Source: DAIMFL01 sp964372215 (GTDB taxonomy: Bacteria; Pseudomonadota; Alphaproteobacteria; Dongiales; Dongiaceae). Taken from it: a stretch of 64,000 bases of DNA. The notes beneath the pieces are model-generated. The model was given only the letters and a program-made list of their open reading frames with translations, did no database searches and was not told where the DNA came from. This document shows positions 24,883 to 33,314 of this stretch, piece after piece; position 1 is the first letter of the stretch, and each line of letters begins with the position of its first letter. A program made the translations under genes and the position numbers. The stretch is from positions 1-64,000 of the forward strand of contig CAYJQC010000023.1 of the NCBI GenBank assembly GCA_964372215.1. Reading direction: 5' to 3'.

Positions 24883-25536
24883 CTACTCGCGGCGACGGTC
24901 CGTCTGCCGGATGACCGGCCTCGGCGCCGCGACGACGCCGCCGGCCGGCGTCCCCGGGCCGCCGCCCCAGCGCCGGACCGTTCCGGTGTCGATCCCGAAC
25001 AGGTCGAGCACCCGGCCGACGCTGTGGTCGACCAACTCGTCGATCGAGGCCGGCCGGGCATAGAAGGCCGGCACTGGCGGGGCGATCACCGCGCCCATCT
25101 CCGAGAGCGCCAGCATGTTCCTGAGATGGCCGCTGTGAAGCGGCGTCTCGCGCACCATCAGCACCAGCCGCCGGCGCTCCTTGAGCGTCACGTCGGCGGC
25201 GCGGGTCAGCAGGCTCGCGGTCACCCCGCTGGCGATCTCCGCCATGCTGCGGACCGAGCAGGGCGCGATCACCATGCCGAGCGTCTTGAACGAGCCGCTG
25301 GCGATGGCGGCCCCGATATCGGCGACCGGGTAGGATACGTCGGCAAGCGCCCTGACCTCGGCCGGCTTGCGCTCGGTTTCGTAGGCCAGGGTCATCTCCG
25401 CGGCCTTCGACATGACCAGATGGGTCTCGATCGCGAGCGGCTTCAGGAGCTCCAGCAGCCGCACCCCGAAAACCACCCCCGAGGCGCCGCTGATTCCCAC
25501 CACGAGGCGTCGCGATTCGGCCGAGTCACCGGTCAT
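24883..25536 (-). CDS. ubiX: Flavin prenyltransferase
   Basis: A 217-residue UbiX-family protein that makes prenylated FMN, the cofactor of the UbiD decarboxylase in ubiquinone synthesis. RRLVVGISGASGVVFGVRLL is the FMN-binding start, MVIAPCSVRSMAEIASG the conserved Cys-Ser loop, and LVLMVRETPLHSGHLRNMLA the phosphate-binding Arg region. The final 25 residues are variable. The start codon at 25536 follows a run of AT-rich sequence; the RBS is weak. No ubiD is in the window. Confidence 0.95.
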   Translation of the reverse strand: MTGDSAESRRLVVGISGASGVVFGVRLLELLKPLAIETHLVMSKAAEMTLAYETERKPAEVRALADVSYPVADIGAAIASGSFKTLGMVIAPCSVRSMAEIASGVTASLLTRAADVTLKERRRLVLMVRETPLHSGHLRNMLALSEMGAVIAPPVPAFYARPASIDELVDHSVGRVLDLFGIDTGTVRRWGGGPGTPAGGVVAAPRPVIRQTDRRRE

Positions 25537-25652
25537 TTTCTCAGGCTTTCCAATGAGTTCCAGTGGTTGAAGCGGCTGGTTTGCAAAGCCCCGGAAGCAG
25601 GCGTAGCATTCACGAACTGGTCATCGAATTGTGCTGGAAAGGAGGGTTCGCA

Positions 25653-25820
25653 ATGGCCGTTTTGGACCGAGTCGAGACGCTCAAGGCCAAACACGCCGAC
25701 CTCGACCACAAGATCGTCGAGGAAGAGAACCGACCAAGCCCCGATCAGATGCTGATCACCGAACTTAAGCGCGAGAAGCTTAGAATCAAAGACGAAATCA
25801 GCGACCTCAATCACCACTAG
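25653..25820 (+). CDS. DUF465 (YdcH-like) small helical protein
   Basis: A 55-residue charged helix pair (MAVLDRVETLKAKHADLDHK, then MLITELKREKLRIKDEISDL) matching DUF465. A strong AAAGGAGGG lies 7 bp before the ATG, suggesting high expression. It is divergent from ubiX. Together with the paralogue at 22816, two such proteins flank pfk and ubiX; the two are clearly different in sequence, so this is not a recent duplication. Confidence 0.88.
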   Translation: MAVLDRVETLKAKHADLDHKIVEEENRPSPDQMLITELKREKLRIKDEISDLNHH

Positions 25821-25971
25821 ACGCGCCTGTCCGCGGGAGCCGGCCCCCGCAACGGGCCGCCGGCTCCGCCAGCGCACATTCACAGTCTTTCCAAGCGTCG
25901 CACCGATTTTCCCGGTGCCGGCGATTCCCCTCCTTTGAATATCACCACCCCCAGAACACGGCCGGAGCCGG

Positions 25972-26604
25972 ATGGTATCCTCGTCCCTCGTCGCCCTGCT
26001 CCAGGGCTTTGGCCTCGGCGGCGGCCTGATCATCGCGATCGGCGCCCAGAACGCCTATGTGCTGCGCCAGGGGCTGCGGCGCGAGTTCGCGCTCTCCGTC
26101 GCCACCGTCTGCTTCCTGTGCGATGTCGGGCTGATCGCCCTCGGCGCCGGCGGCTTCGGCAGCCTGGTCGCAGCCTTTCCGGCGCTCACCGCGATCGCCG
26201 CCTGGGGCGGCGCGGCGTTCCTGGCTTGGTACGGCCTGCGCGCCCTGCGCGCCGCCCTCAGGCCGGGCAGCCTGGAGGCGGACGGTGGCCCGCCGCGCAT
26301 CGCCCACCGCGGCCGCGCCGTGGCAACCGCGTTCGCCTTGTCGCTGCTCAACCCCCATGTCTATCTCGACACGGTGGTGCTGATCGGCAGCATCGCCGGC
26401 CAGTATGTGCCGCCCGAGCGCCCGTGGTTCGCCGCCGGCGCCATGGCGGCGTCGCTGCTTTGGTTCTACGGTCTCGTCATCGGCGCGCGCTGGCTGGCGC
26501 CGCTGTTCCGCCGGCCCGCCGCCTGGCGGGTGTTGGATCTCGTCATTGCCGCGGTGATGTGGAGCATCGCCGCATCGCTGTTGCGCACCGCATTGGCCGT
26601 GTAG
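25972..26604 (+). CDS. LysE/ArgO family amino acid exporter
   Basis: A 210-residue inner-membrane protein with about six helices. GFGLGGGLIIAIGAQNAYVL near the N terminus is the signature of the LysE/ArgO family, and ALSLLNPHVYLDTVVLIGSI after helix 3 carries the conserved NPHVYLD box. It probably exports basic amino acids such as arginine or lysine. It lacks the usual adjacent LysG/ArgP regulator. The start is an ATG after CGGCCGGAGCCGG with only moderate ribosome-binding potential. Confidence 0.92.
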   Translation: MVSSSLVALLQGFGLGGGLIIAIGAQNAYVLRQGLRREFALSVATVCFLCDVGLIALGAGGFGSLVAAFPALTAIAAWGGAAFLAWYGLRALRAALRPGSLEADGGPPRIAHRGRAVATAFALSLLNPHVYLDTVVLIGSIAGQYVPPERPWFAAGAMAASLLWFYGLVIGARWLAPLFRRPAAWRVLDLVIAAVMWSIAASLLRTALAV

Positions 26605-26660
26605 GGCTTGCCCCGCACGGCTGGGGCGGGCACAAAGAAGCCAGTACGAAGGAGCACCGC

Positions 26661-27416
26661 ATGCTGCTGCATCTGCAGACTTGGCCCGACATCGAGAAGT
26701 ACCTGGCGGACAGCCAGGGCATCATCATCCCGATCGGCTCGACCGAGCAGCACGGGCCGAACGGCCTGATCGGCACCGACGCGATCTGCGCCGAGGTGGT
26801 GGCGCGCGGCGTCGGCGCGGCGACCGGGGCGCTGGTGGCGCCGACCATCGCGGTCGGCATGGCGCAGCATCACATGGCCTTCACCGGCTCGATGACGCTC
26901 AGGCCCTCGACCCTGATCGCCGTGCTGCGCGACACCGTCGACTCGCTCGCCCGCCACGGCTTCCGACGCTTCTATTTCGTCAACGGCCATGGCGGCAACA
27001 TCGCCACCCTCAACGCCGCGTTCTCGGAGATCTATGCCGAGGCCAGCCTGGCGCGCGGGCCCAAGGGCGGCGGCAACGACGGCGGGCTGCAGTGCCGCCT
27101 GAAGAACTGGTGGGAGGCGCCGGGCGTCTCCGCCCTGTCGAAGGAACTCTACGGCGCCGCCGAGGGCAGCCACGCGACCCCGTCGGAAGTCTCGCTCACC
27201 TGGCATGTCTATCCGGACGCCGCGCGGCCGATGACCCTGGAGCCGCCGATCGCGCCAAGAGGCGGCTTCGCCGATGCCGCCGACTATCGCCGCCGCTTCC
27301 CCGACGGGCGCATCGGCTCCAATCCCGGCCTGGCCAGCGTCGAGGCCGGCAAGCGGTTCTACGATGCCGCCATCGCCGGGCTGGCCGAGGACTACCGGAG
27401 CTGGATCGCGGAGTGA
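26661..27416 (+). CDS. Creatininase-family amidohydrolase
   Basis: A 251-residue creatininase-fold metal hydrolase. Metal ligands are expected in IPIGSTEQHGPNGLIGTDA (Glu, His, Asp) and FVNGHGGNIATLNAAF (His), with a further glutamate/histidine pair in AAEGSHATPSEVSL. Family members hydrolyse creatinine or ring amides, or are the FAPy deformylase of riboflavin synthesis; the substrate is undetermined here. A strong GAAGGAG lies 8 bp upstream of the ATG, and the gene directly follows the LysE-type exporter, so the two may be cotranscribed. Confidence 0.85.
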   Translation: MLLHLQTWPDIEKYLADSQGIIIPIGSTEQHGPNGLIGTDAICAEVVARGVGAATGALVAPTIAVGMAQHHMAFTGSMTLRPSTLIAVLRDTVDSLARHGFRRFYFVNGHGGNIATLNAAFSEIYAEASLARGPKGGGNDGGLQCRLKNWWEAPGVSALSKELYGAAEGSHATPSEVSLTWHVYPDAARPMTLEPPIAPRGGFADAADYRRRFPDGRIGSNPGLASVEAGKRFYDAAIAGLAEDYRSWIAE

Positions 27417-27556
27417 CGCTCGGCCGCAGCCCCGGACCGGCCTGGCCGGCTTGAGGCCGGAAGGCGATTGCCGCAGACTGCCGCTGAACCACGGCGCGGT
27501 CCCGCGCGGACCGACAGGCCATGTGCCGAACCATGCTGCAGGGGGAGCGACGCCTG

Positions 27557-29458
27557 ATGCCCGGCCGCTTTGACGAGATCCATGCGCGCTCGCTGCGCGA
27601 CCCCGAAGGATTCTGGGGCGAGGCCGCCGAGGGCATCCACTGGTTCGAGAAATGGGACCGGGTGCTCGACTCCTCCAACCCGCCGTTCTATCGCTGGTTC
27701 GCCGGCGGCACGCTCAACACCTGCTACAACGCGCTCGACCGCCACATCAAGGACGGGCGCGGCGACCAGCTCGCGCTGATCTACGACAGCCCGGTCACCG
27801 ACACGGTCGGCCACTACACCTACAGCCAGCTCCGGGACGAGGTCGCGCGCTTCGCCGGCCTCTTGGCGGCGCGAGGCGTGGTCAAGGGCGACCGGGTGAT
27901 CATCTACATGCCGATGGTGCCCGAGGCGGTGATCGCCATGCTGGCCTGCGCCCGGCTGGGCGCGATCCATTCGGTGGTGTTCGGCGGCTTCGCCGCCAAC
28001 GAACTGGCGACCCGCATCAACGACGCCCGGCCGAAGGTGATCGTCTCCGCCTCCTGCGGCATCGAGCCGGGCCGTGTCGTGCCCTACAAGCCGCTGCTCG
28101 ACGCCGCCATCATCATGGCGACGGCGAAGCCCGACCATTGCGTCATCCTGCAGCGGCCGATGGAGACCTGCGAGCTGATGCACGGCCGCGACATCGACTG
28201 GCGCGAGGCGATGAAGACGGCGCAGCCGGCGGACTGCGTGCCGGTCAAGGCGACCGATCCGCTCTACATCCTCTACACTTCGGGCACCACCGGCCAGCCC
28301 AAGGGCGTGGTGCGCGACAATGGCGGCCATGCCGTCGCCCTCAAATGGTCGATGAAGAACGTCTACGACGTCGAGCCCGGCGAGGTATTCTGGGCGGCCT
28401 CCGATGTCGGTTGGGTGGTCGGCCATTCCTACATCTGCTACGCGCCGCTGCTGCACGGCTGCACCACCGTGCTGTTCGAGGGCAAGCCGGTCGGCACGCC
28501 CGATGCCGGCGCCTTCTGGCGGGTGATCGCCCAGCACAAGGTCTCGACCCTGTTCACCGCGCCGACCGCGTTCCGCGCCATCAAGCGCGACGATCCCGAC
28601 GGCCGGCTCATCGGCGACTACGATCTGTCGGGCTTCCGCACCCTGTTCCTGGCCGGCGAGCGCTCCGACCCGGCGACCCTGGAATGGGCCGAGGCGCAGC
28701 TCAAGGTGCCGGTCATCGACCACTGGTGGCAGACCGAATCCGGCTGGCCGATGGCCGCCAACTGCATGGGGATCGAGCGTCTGCCGGTCAAGCACGGCTC
28801 GCCGACGCGCGCCGTGCCGGGCTGGGACGTGCACGTGGTCGACGGCGACTGCCGCGAGGTCAAGCGCGGCGAGATCGGCGCCATCGTCTGCAAGCTGCCG
28901 ATGCCGCCGGGCGCGTTCCCGACCCTGTGGAACGCCGAGCAGCGCTACCGCGATTCGTACCTGCGCGAGTACCCCGGCTTCTACCAGACCGGCGACGCCG
29001 GCTTCATGGACGAGGACGACTACGTCTACATCATGGCCCGCACCGACGACATCATCAACGTGGCCGGCCATCGGCTGTCGACCGGCGGCATGGAGGAGGC
29101 GCTGGCGGCCCATCCGGATGTCGCGGAATGCGCGGTCATCGGCGCCGCCGACCAGCTCAAGGGCCAGGTTCCCCTGGGCTTCCTCGTGCTCAAGGCCGGG
29201 GTCGCCCGGCCCCATGCCGAGATCGTCAAGGAGGTCGTGCAGATCGTGCGCGACCGCATCGGCCCGGTCGCCGCCTTCAAGACCGCGATCGTGGTGCAGC
29301 GCCTGCCCAAGACGCGCTCGGGCAAGATCCTGCGCGGCACCATGCAGAAGATCGCCGACGGCCAGGACTACAAGGCACCGGCGACCATCGACGATCCCAC
29401 GATCCTGCCGGAGATCGCCGCGGCGCTCTCGGGCGCCGGCTATGCCAAGCGGTCGTGA
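27557..29458 (+). CDS. Propionyl-CoA synthetase (PrpE-like)
   Basis: A 633-residue acyl-CoA synthetase close to PrpE/acetyl-CoA synthetase. It begins with the ACAS N-terminal domain (FWGEAAEGIHWFEKWDRVLD and NTCYNALDRHI). YILYTSGTTGQPKGVVRDNG is the P-loop-like site, WWQTESGWPM the A5 motif, YQTGDAGFMDEDDYVYIMAR the hinge, and KTRSGKILRGTM holds the catalytic, acetylatable lysine. The HWFEKWDRVLD and RDNGGHAVALKWSM sequences favour PrpE over Acs. The ATG at 27557 is chosen for GGGGGAG 9 bp upstream. No prp operon is adjacent. Confidence 0.9.
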   Translation: MPGRFDEIHARSLRDPEGFWGEAAEGIHWFEKWDRVLDSSNPPFYRWFAGGTLNTCYNALDRHIKDGRGDQLALIYDSPVTDTVGHYTYSQLRDEVARFAGLLAARGVVKGDRVIIYMPMVPEAVIAMLACARLGAIHSVVFGGFAANELATRINDARPKVIVSASCGIEPGRVVPYKPLLDAAIIMATAKPDHCVILQRPMETCELMHGRDIDWREAMKTAQPADCVPVKATDPLYILYTSGTTGQPKGVVRDNGGHAVALKWSMKNVYDVEPGEVFWAASDVGWVVGHSYICYAPLLHGCTTVLFEGKPVGTPDAGAFWRVIAQHKVSTLFTAPTAFRAIKRDDPDGRLIGDYDLSGFRTLFLAGERSDPATLEWAEAQLKVPVIDHWWQTESGWPMAANCMGIERLPVKHGSPTRAVPGWDVHVVDGDCREVKRGEIGAIVCKLPMPPGAFPTLWNAEQRYRDSYLREYPGFYQTGDAGFMDEDDYVYIMARTDDIINVAGHRLSTGGMEEALAAHPDVAECAVIGAADQLKGQVPLGFLVLKAGVARPHAEIVKEVVQIVRDRIGPVAAFKTAIVVQRLPKTRSGKILRGTMQKIADGQDYKAPATIDDPTILPEIAAALSGAGYAKRS

Positions 29459-29475
29459 GCAGCGTCGTGACCGCC

Positions 29476-29970
29476 ATGAAGCGGCTTCTCTGGCTGAGTC
29501 TTTTCGCCGGATTGTGGGCTGGCGCCCTGCTTGCGGCCGTGCCGGTCGCGGCCCAGGCCGACGATCCGGCCTCGCCGGCCGACGATCCGGCCCTGCACGA
29601 ACGCGCCAAGCCCTACATGGACTTCGCCGACCAGATCCTGGCGGCGATCACCACCGGCCAGAGCGGCGCCCTGCGCGCCTCGCTGAGCCCGTCCACCCTG
29701 GCATCGTGGATGCCGGAGGATGTCGACCTGTTCGTCGACAAGATCGTCATGCCGTACTTCGCCGACTATGCCAGCCCGGTGAACGAACAATGGGTCGCGC
29801 CCACCACCGCACCGGCGGGCTTTACTGGCTTCGCGTTTTATAGGAGTTTCACGACCACCGATGGCCGGACCAAGCCCTATGTCCTCTACGTGCTGGAGGA
29901 GGATGGACGGACGGTGGTCGGCAACCTCCTGGTCGGCAGGACCTTCCAGGACATGAACCCGCAGCCGTGA
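29476..29970 (+). CDS. Secreted hypothetical protein
   Basis: A 164-residue protein of unknown function. It starts with a Sec signal peptide (MKRLLWLSLFAGLWAGALLA, cleavage likely after VAAQA). The mature part has ERAKPYMDFADQILAAITTG and a C-terminal sheet-like region (YVLYVLEEDGRTVVGNLLVG). I recognise no family. It sits 17 bp after the propionyl-CoA synthetase. In-frame GTG codons at 29455 (overlapping the upstream stop) and 29467 are alternative starts; the ATG gives the best signal peptide. Confidence 0.7.
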   Translation: MKRLLWLSLFAGLWAGALLAAVPVAAQADDPASPADDPALHERAKPYMDFADQILAAITTGQSGALRASLSPSTLASWMPEDVDLFVDKIVMPYFADYASPVNEQWVAPTTAPAGFTGFAFYRSFTTTDGRTKPYVLYVLEEDGRTVVGNLLVGRTFQDMNPQP

Positions 29971-30057
29971 GCCGCTTTCGGTCACAATCTGCTCACTGCC
30001 GGTCCGCGCGGCGCTGACGCCCCCCGGCCGGTCGCCAACCCGAGACCCCGAGGCAAG

Positions 30058-31560
30058 ATGAAGATCACCAGGCTCCTCAAGTCGCTCGGCATCAATGCCG
30101 GCGACGTCAAGTCGGGCGACATCGTCGTCCGCACCCCGATCGACGGCAGCATGGTCGGCCGCCTGAAGTCCGACACTCCAACCCAGGTGCGCGCCAAGAT
30201 CGGCCGTGCCGCCGACGCCTTCAAGCAATGGCGCGAGGTGCCGGCGCCGCGCCGCGGCGAGCTGGTGCGCCTCCTGGGCGAGGAACTGCGCGCCCACAAG
30301 GACGAGCTCGGCGAGCTGGTCGCGGTCGAGGCCGGCAAGATCCTGGTCGAGGGCCAGGGCGAAGTGCAGGAGATGATCGACATCTGCGACTTCGCGGTCG
30401 GGCTGTCGCGCCAGCTCTACGGCCTCACCATCGCGTCCGAGCGCCCGGGTCATCGCATGATGGAGACCTGGCATCCGCTCGGCGCCGTCGGCATCGTCAC
30501 CGCCTTCAACTTCCCGGTCGCGGTCTGGTCGTGGAACACCGCGCTGGCGCTGGTCTGCGGCGATTCCGTGGTGTGGAAGCCGTCGGAGAAGACGCCCTTG
30601 ACCGCGCTCGCCTGCCAGCGCCTGTTCGCCCGCGCGGCGAAACGCTTCGGCGACGCGCCGAAGGGCCTTCTGGAACTGGTAATCGGGGGTAGAGAGGCCG
30701 GCGAGGCGCTGGTCGACGATTCCCGTGTCGCGCTGGTGAGCGCGACGGGGAGCACCCGCATGGGCCGCGAGGTGGGGCCGCGGGTGGCGAAGCGCTTCGG
30801 CCGCTCGCTGCTCGAGCTCGGCGGCAATAACGGCATGATCGTGGCGCCCTCGGCCGATCTCGATCTCGCCGTGCGCGGCATCCTGTTCTCGGCCGTCGGC
30901 ACCGCGGGGCAGCGCTGCACCTCGCTCCGGCGCCTGATCGTCCATGAGAGCGTCTATGACAAGCTGATGCCGCGGCTGAAGAAGGCCTATGCCAGCGTCA
31001 AGATCGGCGACCCCCGCGCCAAGGGCACGCTGGTCGGGCCGCTGATCGACGAGGCGTCGTTCAAGCGCATGCAGGACGCGCTGAAGCAGGCCGCGAAGGG
31101 CGGCGGCAAGGTCACCGGCGGCAACCGCGCCCTGGCGCGCAAGTACCCGCAGGCCTATTACGTCCACCCGGCCCTGGTCGAGATGCCGAAACAGACCGAG
31201 ACGGTGCGGGAGGAGACCTTCGCGCCGATCCTCTACGTCATGAAGTACAAGACCCTCGCCGACGCCATAGCGCTGCATAACGGCGTGCCGCAGGGGCTGG
31301 CGTCCTGCATCTTCACCACCGACCTGCGCGAGGCGGAGACCTTCATGTCGGCGGCGGGCAGCGATTGCGGCATCGTCAACGTGAATATCGGCCCGAGCGG
31401 CGCCGAGATCGGCGGCGCCTTCGGCGGCGAGAAGGAAACCGGCGGCGGCCGCGAATCCGGCTCCGACGCCTGGAAGGCCTATATGCGCCGCGCCACCAAC
31501 ACCATCAACTACTCGCGCGAACTGCCGCTCGCCCAGGGCATCGTGTTCGACGCGGGGTGA
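30058..31560 (+). CDS. ALDH7-type dehydrogenase (2-aminoadipate-semialdehyde/piperideine-6-carboxylate dehydrogenase)
   Basis: A 500-residue NAD(P)-dependent aldehyde dehydrogenase of the ALDH7 (antiquitin) group, which oxidises the semialdehyde from lysine or pipecolate catabolism. WHPLGAVGIVTAFNFPVAVW and WKPSEKTPLTALAC form the cofactor site. The general-base Glu is in LLELGGNNGMIV, and the nucleophile Cys in GTAGQRCTSLRRL. The C-terminal GGAFGGEKETGGGRESGSDA and WKAYMRRATNTINYS are characteristic of ALDH7. No lysine-catabolic genes are adjacent. The downstream gene is convergent, with only 4 bp between them. Confidence 0.93.
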   Translation: MKITRLLKSLGINAGDVKSGDIVVRTPIDGSMVGRLKSDTPTQVRAKIGRAADAFKQWREVPAPRRGELVRLLGEELRAHKDELGELVAVEAGKILVEGQGEVQEMIDICDFAVGLSRQLYGLTIASERPGHRMMETWHPLGAVGIVTAFNFPVAVWSWNTALALVCGDSVVWKPSEKTPLTALACQRLFARAAKRFGDAPKGLLELVIGGREAGEALVDDSRVALVSATGSTRMGREVGPRVAKRFGRSLLELGGNNGMIVAPSADLDLAVRGILFSAVGTAGQRCTSLRRLIVHESVYDKLMPRLKKAYASVKIGDPRAKGTLVGPLIDEASFKRMQDALKQAAKGGGKVTGGNRALARKYPQAYYVHPALVEMPKQTETVREETFAPILYVMKYKTLADAIALHNGVPQGLASCIFTTDLREAETFMSAAGSDCGIVNVNIGPSGAEIGGAFGGEKETGGGRESGSDAWKAYMRRATNTINYSRELPLAQGIVFDAG

Positions 31561-31564
31561 GGCG

Positions 31565-31867
31565 TCAGCGCAGCCGCACCGTGCGGTCGTCGGGGCGGAG
31601 GCGGTCGGCTTCGGCGTCGACCTCCGCGCCGGCGGCGAGGCCGTGGCGCTCGAACAGGCGCTCCGCGGCGGCGAGCCAGTTCAAGTAATAGGACCGCGGG
31701 CGTCCGGCGCGCTCGGCCGCGCCGATCTCCTCGATCAGCAGCGCCTGGAACTCGGACCAGGCGAACGCGCCCCCGTCGTGCAGCCCGACCACCAGGGCGA
31801 AAACGCGCGCTTCCCAGGGCTCGACGAAGACCGGTCCGTCGGCGTCGACCGGGATCGCCGCCGTCAC
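31565..31867 (-). CDS. Nitrile hydratase accessory protein (P14K-like)
   Basis: A 100-residue accessory protein needed for metal insertion and cysteine oxidation in nitrile hydratase. Its core PVFVEPWEARVFALVVGLHD then GAFAWSEFQALLIEEIGAAE is the beta-subunit-like fold of the family, followed by YLNWLAAAERLFERHGL. The start is a GTG at 31867 whose first bases overlap the beta-subunit stop as GTGA. An in-frame ATG further upstream lies inside the beta gene and is not needed. It is the last gene of the NHase operon. Confidence 0.9.
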   Translation of the reverse strand: MTAAIPVDADGPVFVEPWEARVFALVVGLHDGGAFAWSEFQALLIEEIGAAERAGRPRSYYLNWLAAAERLFERHGLAAGAEVDAEADRLRPDDRTVRLR

Positions 31868-32532
31868 GATGCCGGCTCCAGATAGGCGTCCCAGAGGTCG
31901 AGGCAGAGCGTGTCGCCTTGCGCCGCCTCGTCGCCCCACAGCGCGCGGGCGCTGAACTCCACGGTGTAGAGCTGCTGCGGCGCGCGGCCTCGGCCGGCGG
32001 CGTGCGCGTCGGCGAACACGAAGCTGCCATGCTCGGCGACCACGGTGCCGACCCGCCCGCGCGCGTAGCGCGGCAGGCGGGTGTGGCCCCGGCCGCGCAC
32101 GGTGACCGTGTGCACCTTGTCGCCGGCCCGGAATCTGTGCGGCGCATCGGGCGAGTCCGGCGCCGCCTGGGAGGCGCCGTCGCGGATCGCCGCCGCCACG
32201 GCGTCGGGCCTGAGCGCCGGACTCACGCCGGCGGGCAGCGGCTTCGGCGCGCCGCCGGCAAGCTCGGCCGGCTCGACCACACCGCGCTCGCTCAGCAGCG
32301 CGAGGACGCCGGCCAGCCAGAGCTCGTAGTAGCTCGCGGCGAGATAGGCGGCGGGGGCGATCCGCTCGATCTCGCGTCGGAAATGGTCGTCGCTGTACGG
32401 CACGGCGAACGGCACCGCCGAGGCGAGGGCGAACATGCGCGCCTCCCAGGCGGCGTGGAACACCGGCTCGTCCGCCTCGCGCTCGATCGCGCCGAAGCCG
32501 TGCATGCCGCCGAGGTCGTGAACGCCGTCCAT
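31864..32532 (-). CDS. nthB: Nitrile hydratase subunit beta
   Basis: A 222-residue beta subunit beginning MDGVHDLGGMHGFGAIEREA, the canonical NHase-beta start. The central helical part has AAYLAASYYELWLAGVLALL. The C-terminal SH3-like barrel begins at HRFRAGDKVHTVTVRGRGHT then RLPRYARGRVGTVV and ends LCLDLWDAYLEPAS. The RGHTRLPRY arginines stabilise the metal claw in the alpha subunit. It begins 11 bp after the alpha subunit and overlaps the accessory gene by 4 bp, so the three proteins are made together. Confidence 0.96.
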   Translation of the reverse strand: MDGVHDLGGMHGFGAIEREADEPVFHAAWEARMFALASAVPFAVPYSDDHFRREIERIAPAAYLAASYYELWLAGVLALLSERGVVEPAELAGGAPKPLPAGVSPALRPDAVAAAIRDGASQAAPDSPDAPHRFRAGDKVHTVTVRGRGHTRLPRYARGRVGTVVAEHGSFVFADAHAAGRGRAPQQLYTVEFSARALWGDEAAQGDTLCLDLWDAYLEPAS

Positions 32533-32543
32533 GGACCAGCCCC

Positions 32544-33161
32544 TCAGACGATCGCCGTGCCGATCATGCCGTCGCGGCTGACCAGCGCCGCGAGCTCGGC
32601 CTCGCTCATGCCGTCGCTCTCCGCCGGGCGCCGCGGCAGCACCATGTAGCGGATGTCGGCGCTGCTGTCCCACACCCGGATCGCCGTCGTGGCCGGAACC
32701 TCCAGGCCGAACTCGCGCAGCACCGCGCGCGGCTCGCGCACCACCCGGGCGCGATAGGCCGGGCTCTTGTACCAGACCGGCGGCAGGCCCAGCACCGGCC
32801 AGGGATAGCAGGAGCACAAGGTGCAGACGACGACGTTGTGGACCGCCGGCGTGTTCTCGACCACCGCCAGGTGCTCGCCCTGCAGGCCCGCGAATCCGAG
32901 CTCGGCGACGGCGGCCGCGCCATCGTCGAGCAGGCGGCGCTTGAAGGCGGGATCGCTCCAGGCGCGCGCCACCACGGCGGCGCCGTTGCGCGGCCCGATC
33001 TTCGTCTCGTAGGCCTCGACGAAGGCGTCGAGCGTCGCGGGGTCGACGACGCCCTTGGCGACCAGCACGCGCTCGAGCGCCTTGACGCGCAGCGCGACGC
33101 CGGACTCCTCGTCGTCGTGGTCGTGATGCGGAGAATCGTGGTCGTGCGGCAACGCGCCCAT
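32544..33161 (-). CDS. nthA: Nitrile hydratase subunit alpha, cobalt type
   Basis: A 205-residue catalytic subunit that hydrates nitriles to amides. The metal claw is VVCTLCSCYPWPVLGLPPVW; Thr in the CTLCSC motif is the cobalt-type signature (iron enzymes have CSLCSC). The sequence NGAAVVARAWSDPAFKRRLL is the usual conserved start of the fold. The N terminus has a His/Asp-rich stretch (HDHDSPHHDHDD, residues 6-17) that could bind metal. No amidase lies beside the operon. A 23-bp inverted repeat is 25 bp upstream of the ATG. The RBS is weak. Confidence 0.96.
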   Translation of the reverse strand: MGALPHDHDSPHHDHDDEESGVALRVKALERVLVAKGVVDPATLDAFVEAYETKIGPRNGAAVVARAWSDPAFKRRLLDDGAAAVAELGFAGLQGEHLAVVENTPAVHNVVVCTLCSCYPWPVLGLPPVWYKSPAYRARVVREPRAVLREFGLEVPATTAIRVWDSSADIRYMVLPRRPAESDGMSEAELAALVSRDGMIGTAIV

Positions 33162-33185
33162 CCGGATTGCGGCTGTGGTCGGCGT

Positions 33186-33208
33186 ATCAGTCTACCATCG
33201 AGACTGAT
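33186..33208. promoter_or_regulatory. Inverted repeat upstream of nitrile hydratase operon
   Basis: ATCAGTCT-N7-AGACTGAT, with perfect 8-bp arms, ends 25 bp before the nthA start codon. It could be an operator for an unlinked regulator, or a hairpin in the 5' leader. No regulator gene lies within the operon. Confidence 0.5.
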
Positions 33209-33263
33209 CGAGGCCGCGGCGCCGTGCAAGGCCGGGGGCCCGAAGCGCGGCGGCCAAACGCAA

Positions 33264-33289
33264 GGAGCCCGGCCGTGAGGCCGGGCTCC
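33264..33289 (-). terminator. trcR terminator
   Basis: GGAGCCCGGCC pairs perfectly over 11 bp with GGCCGGGCTCC around a GTGA loop. On the minus strand it is followed by TTGCGTTTGG. It lies 25 bp downstream of trcR and separates it from the nitrile hydratase operon on the same strand. Confidence 0.75.
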
Positions 33290-33314
33290 CGCAATCTCGC
33301 GAATGTGCTGGAGG

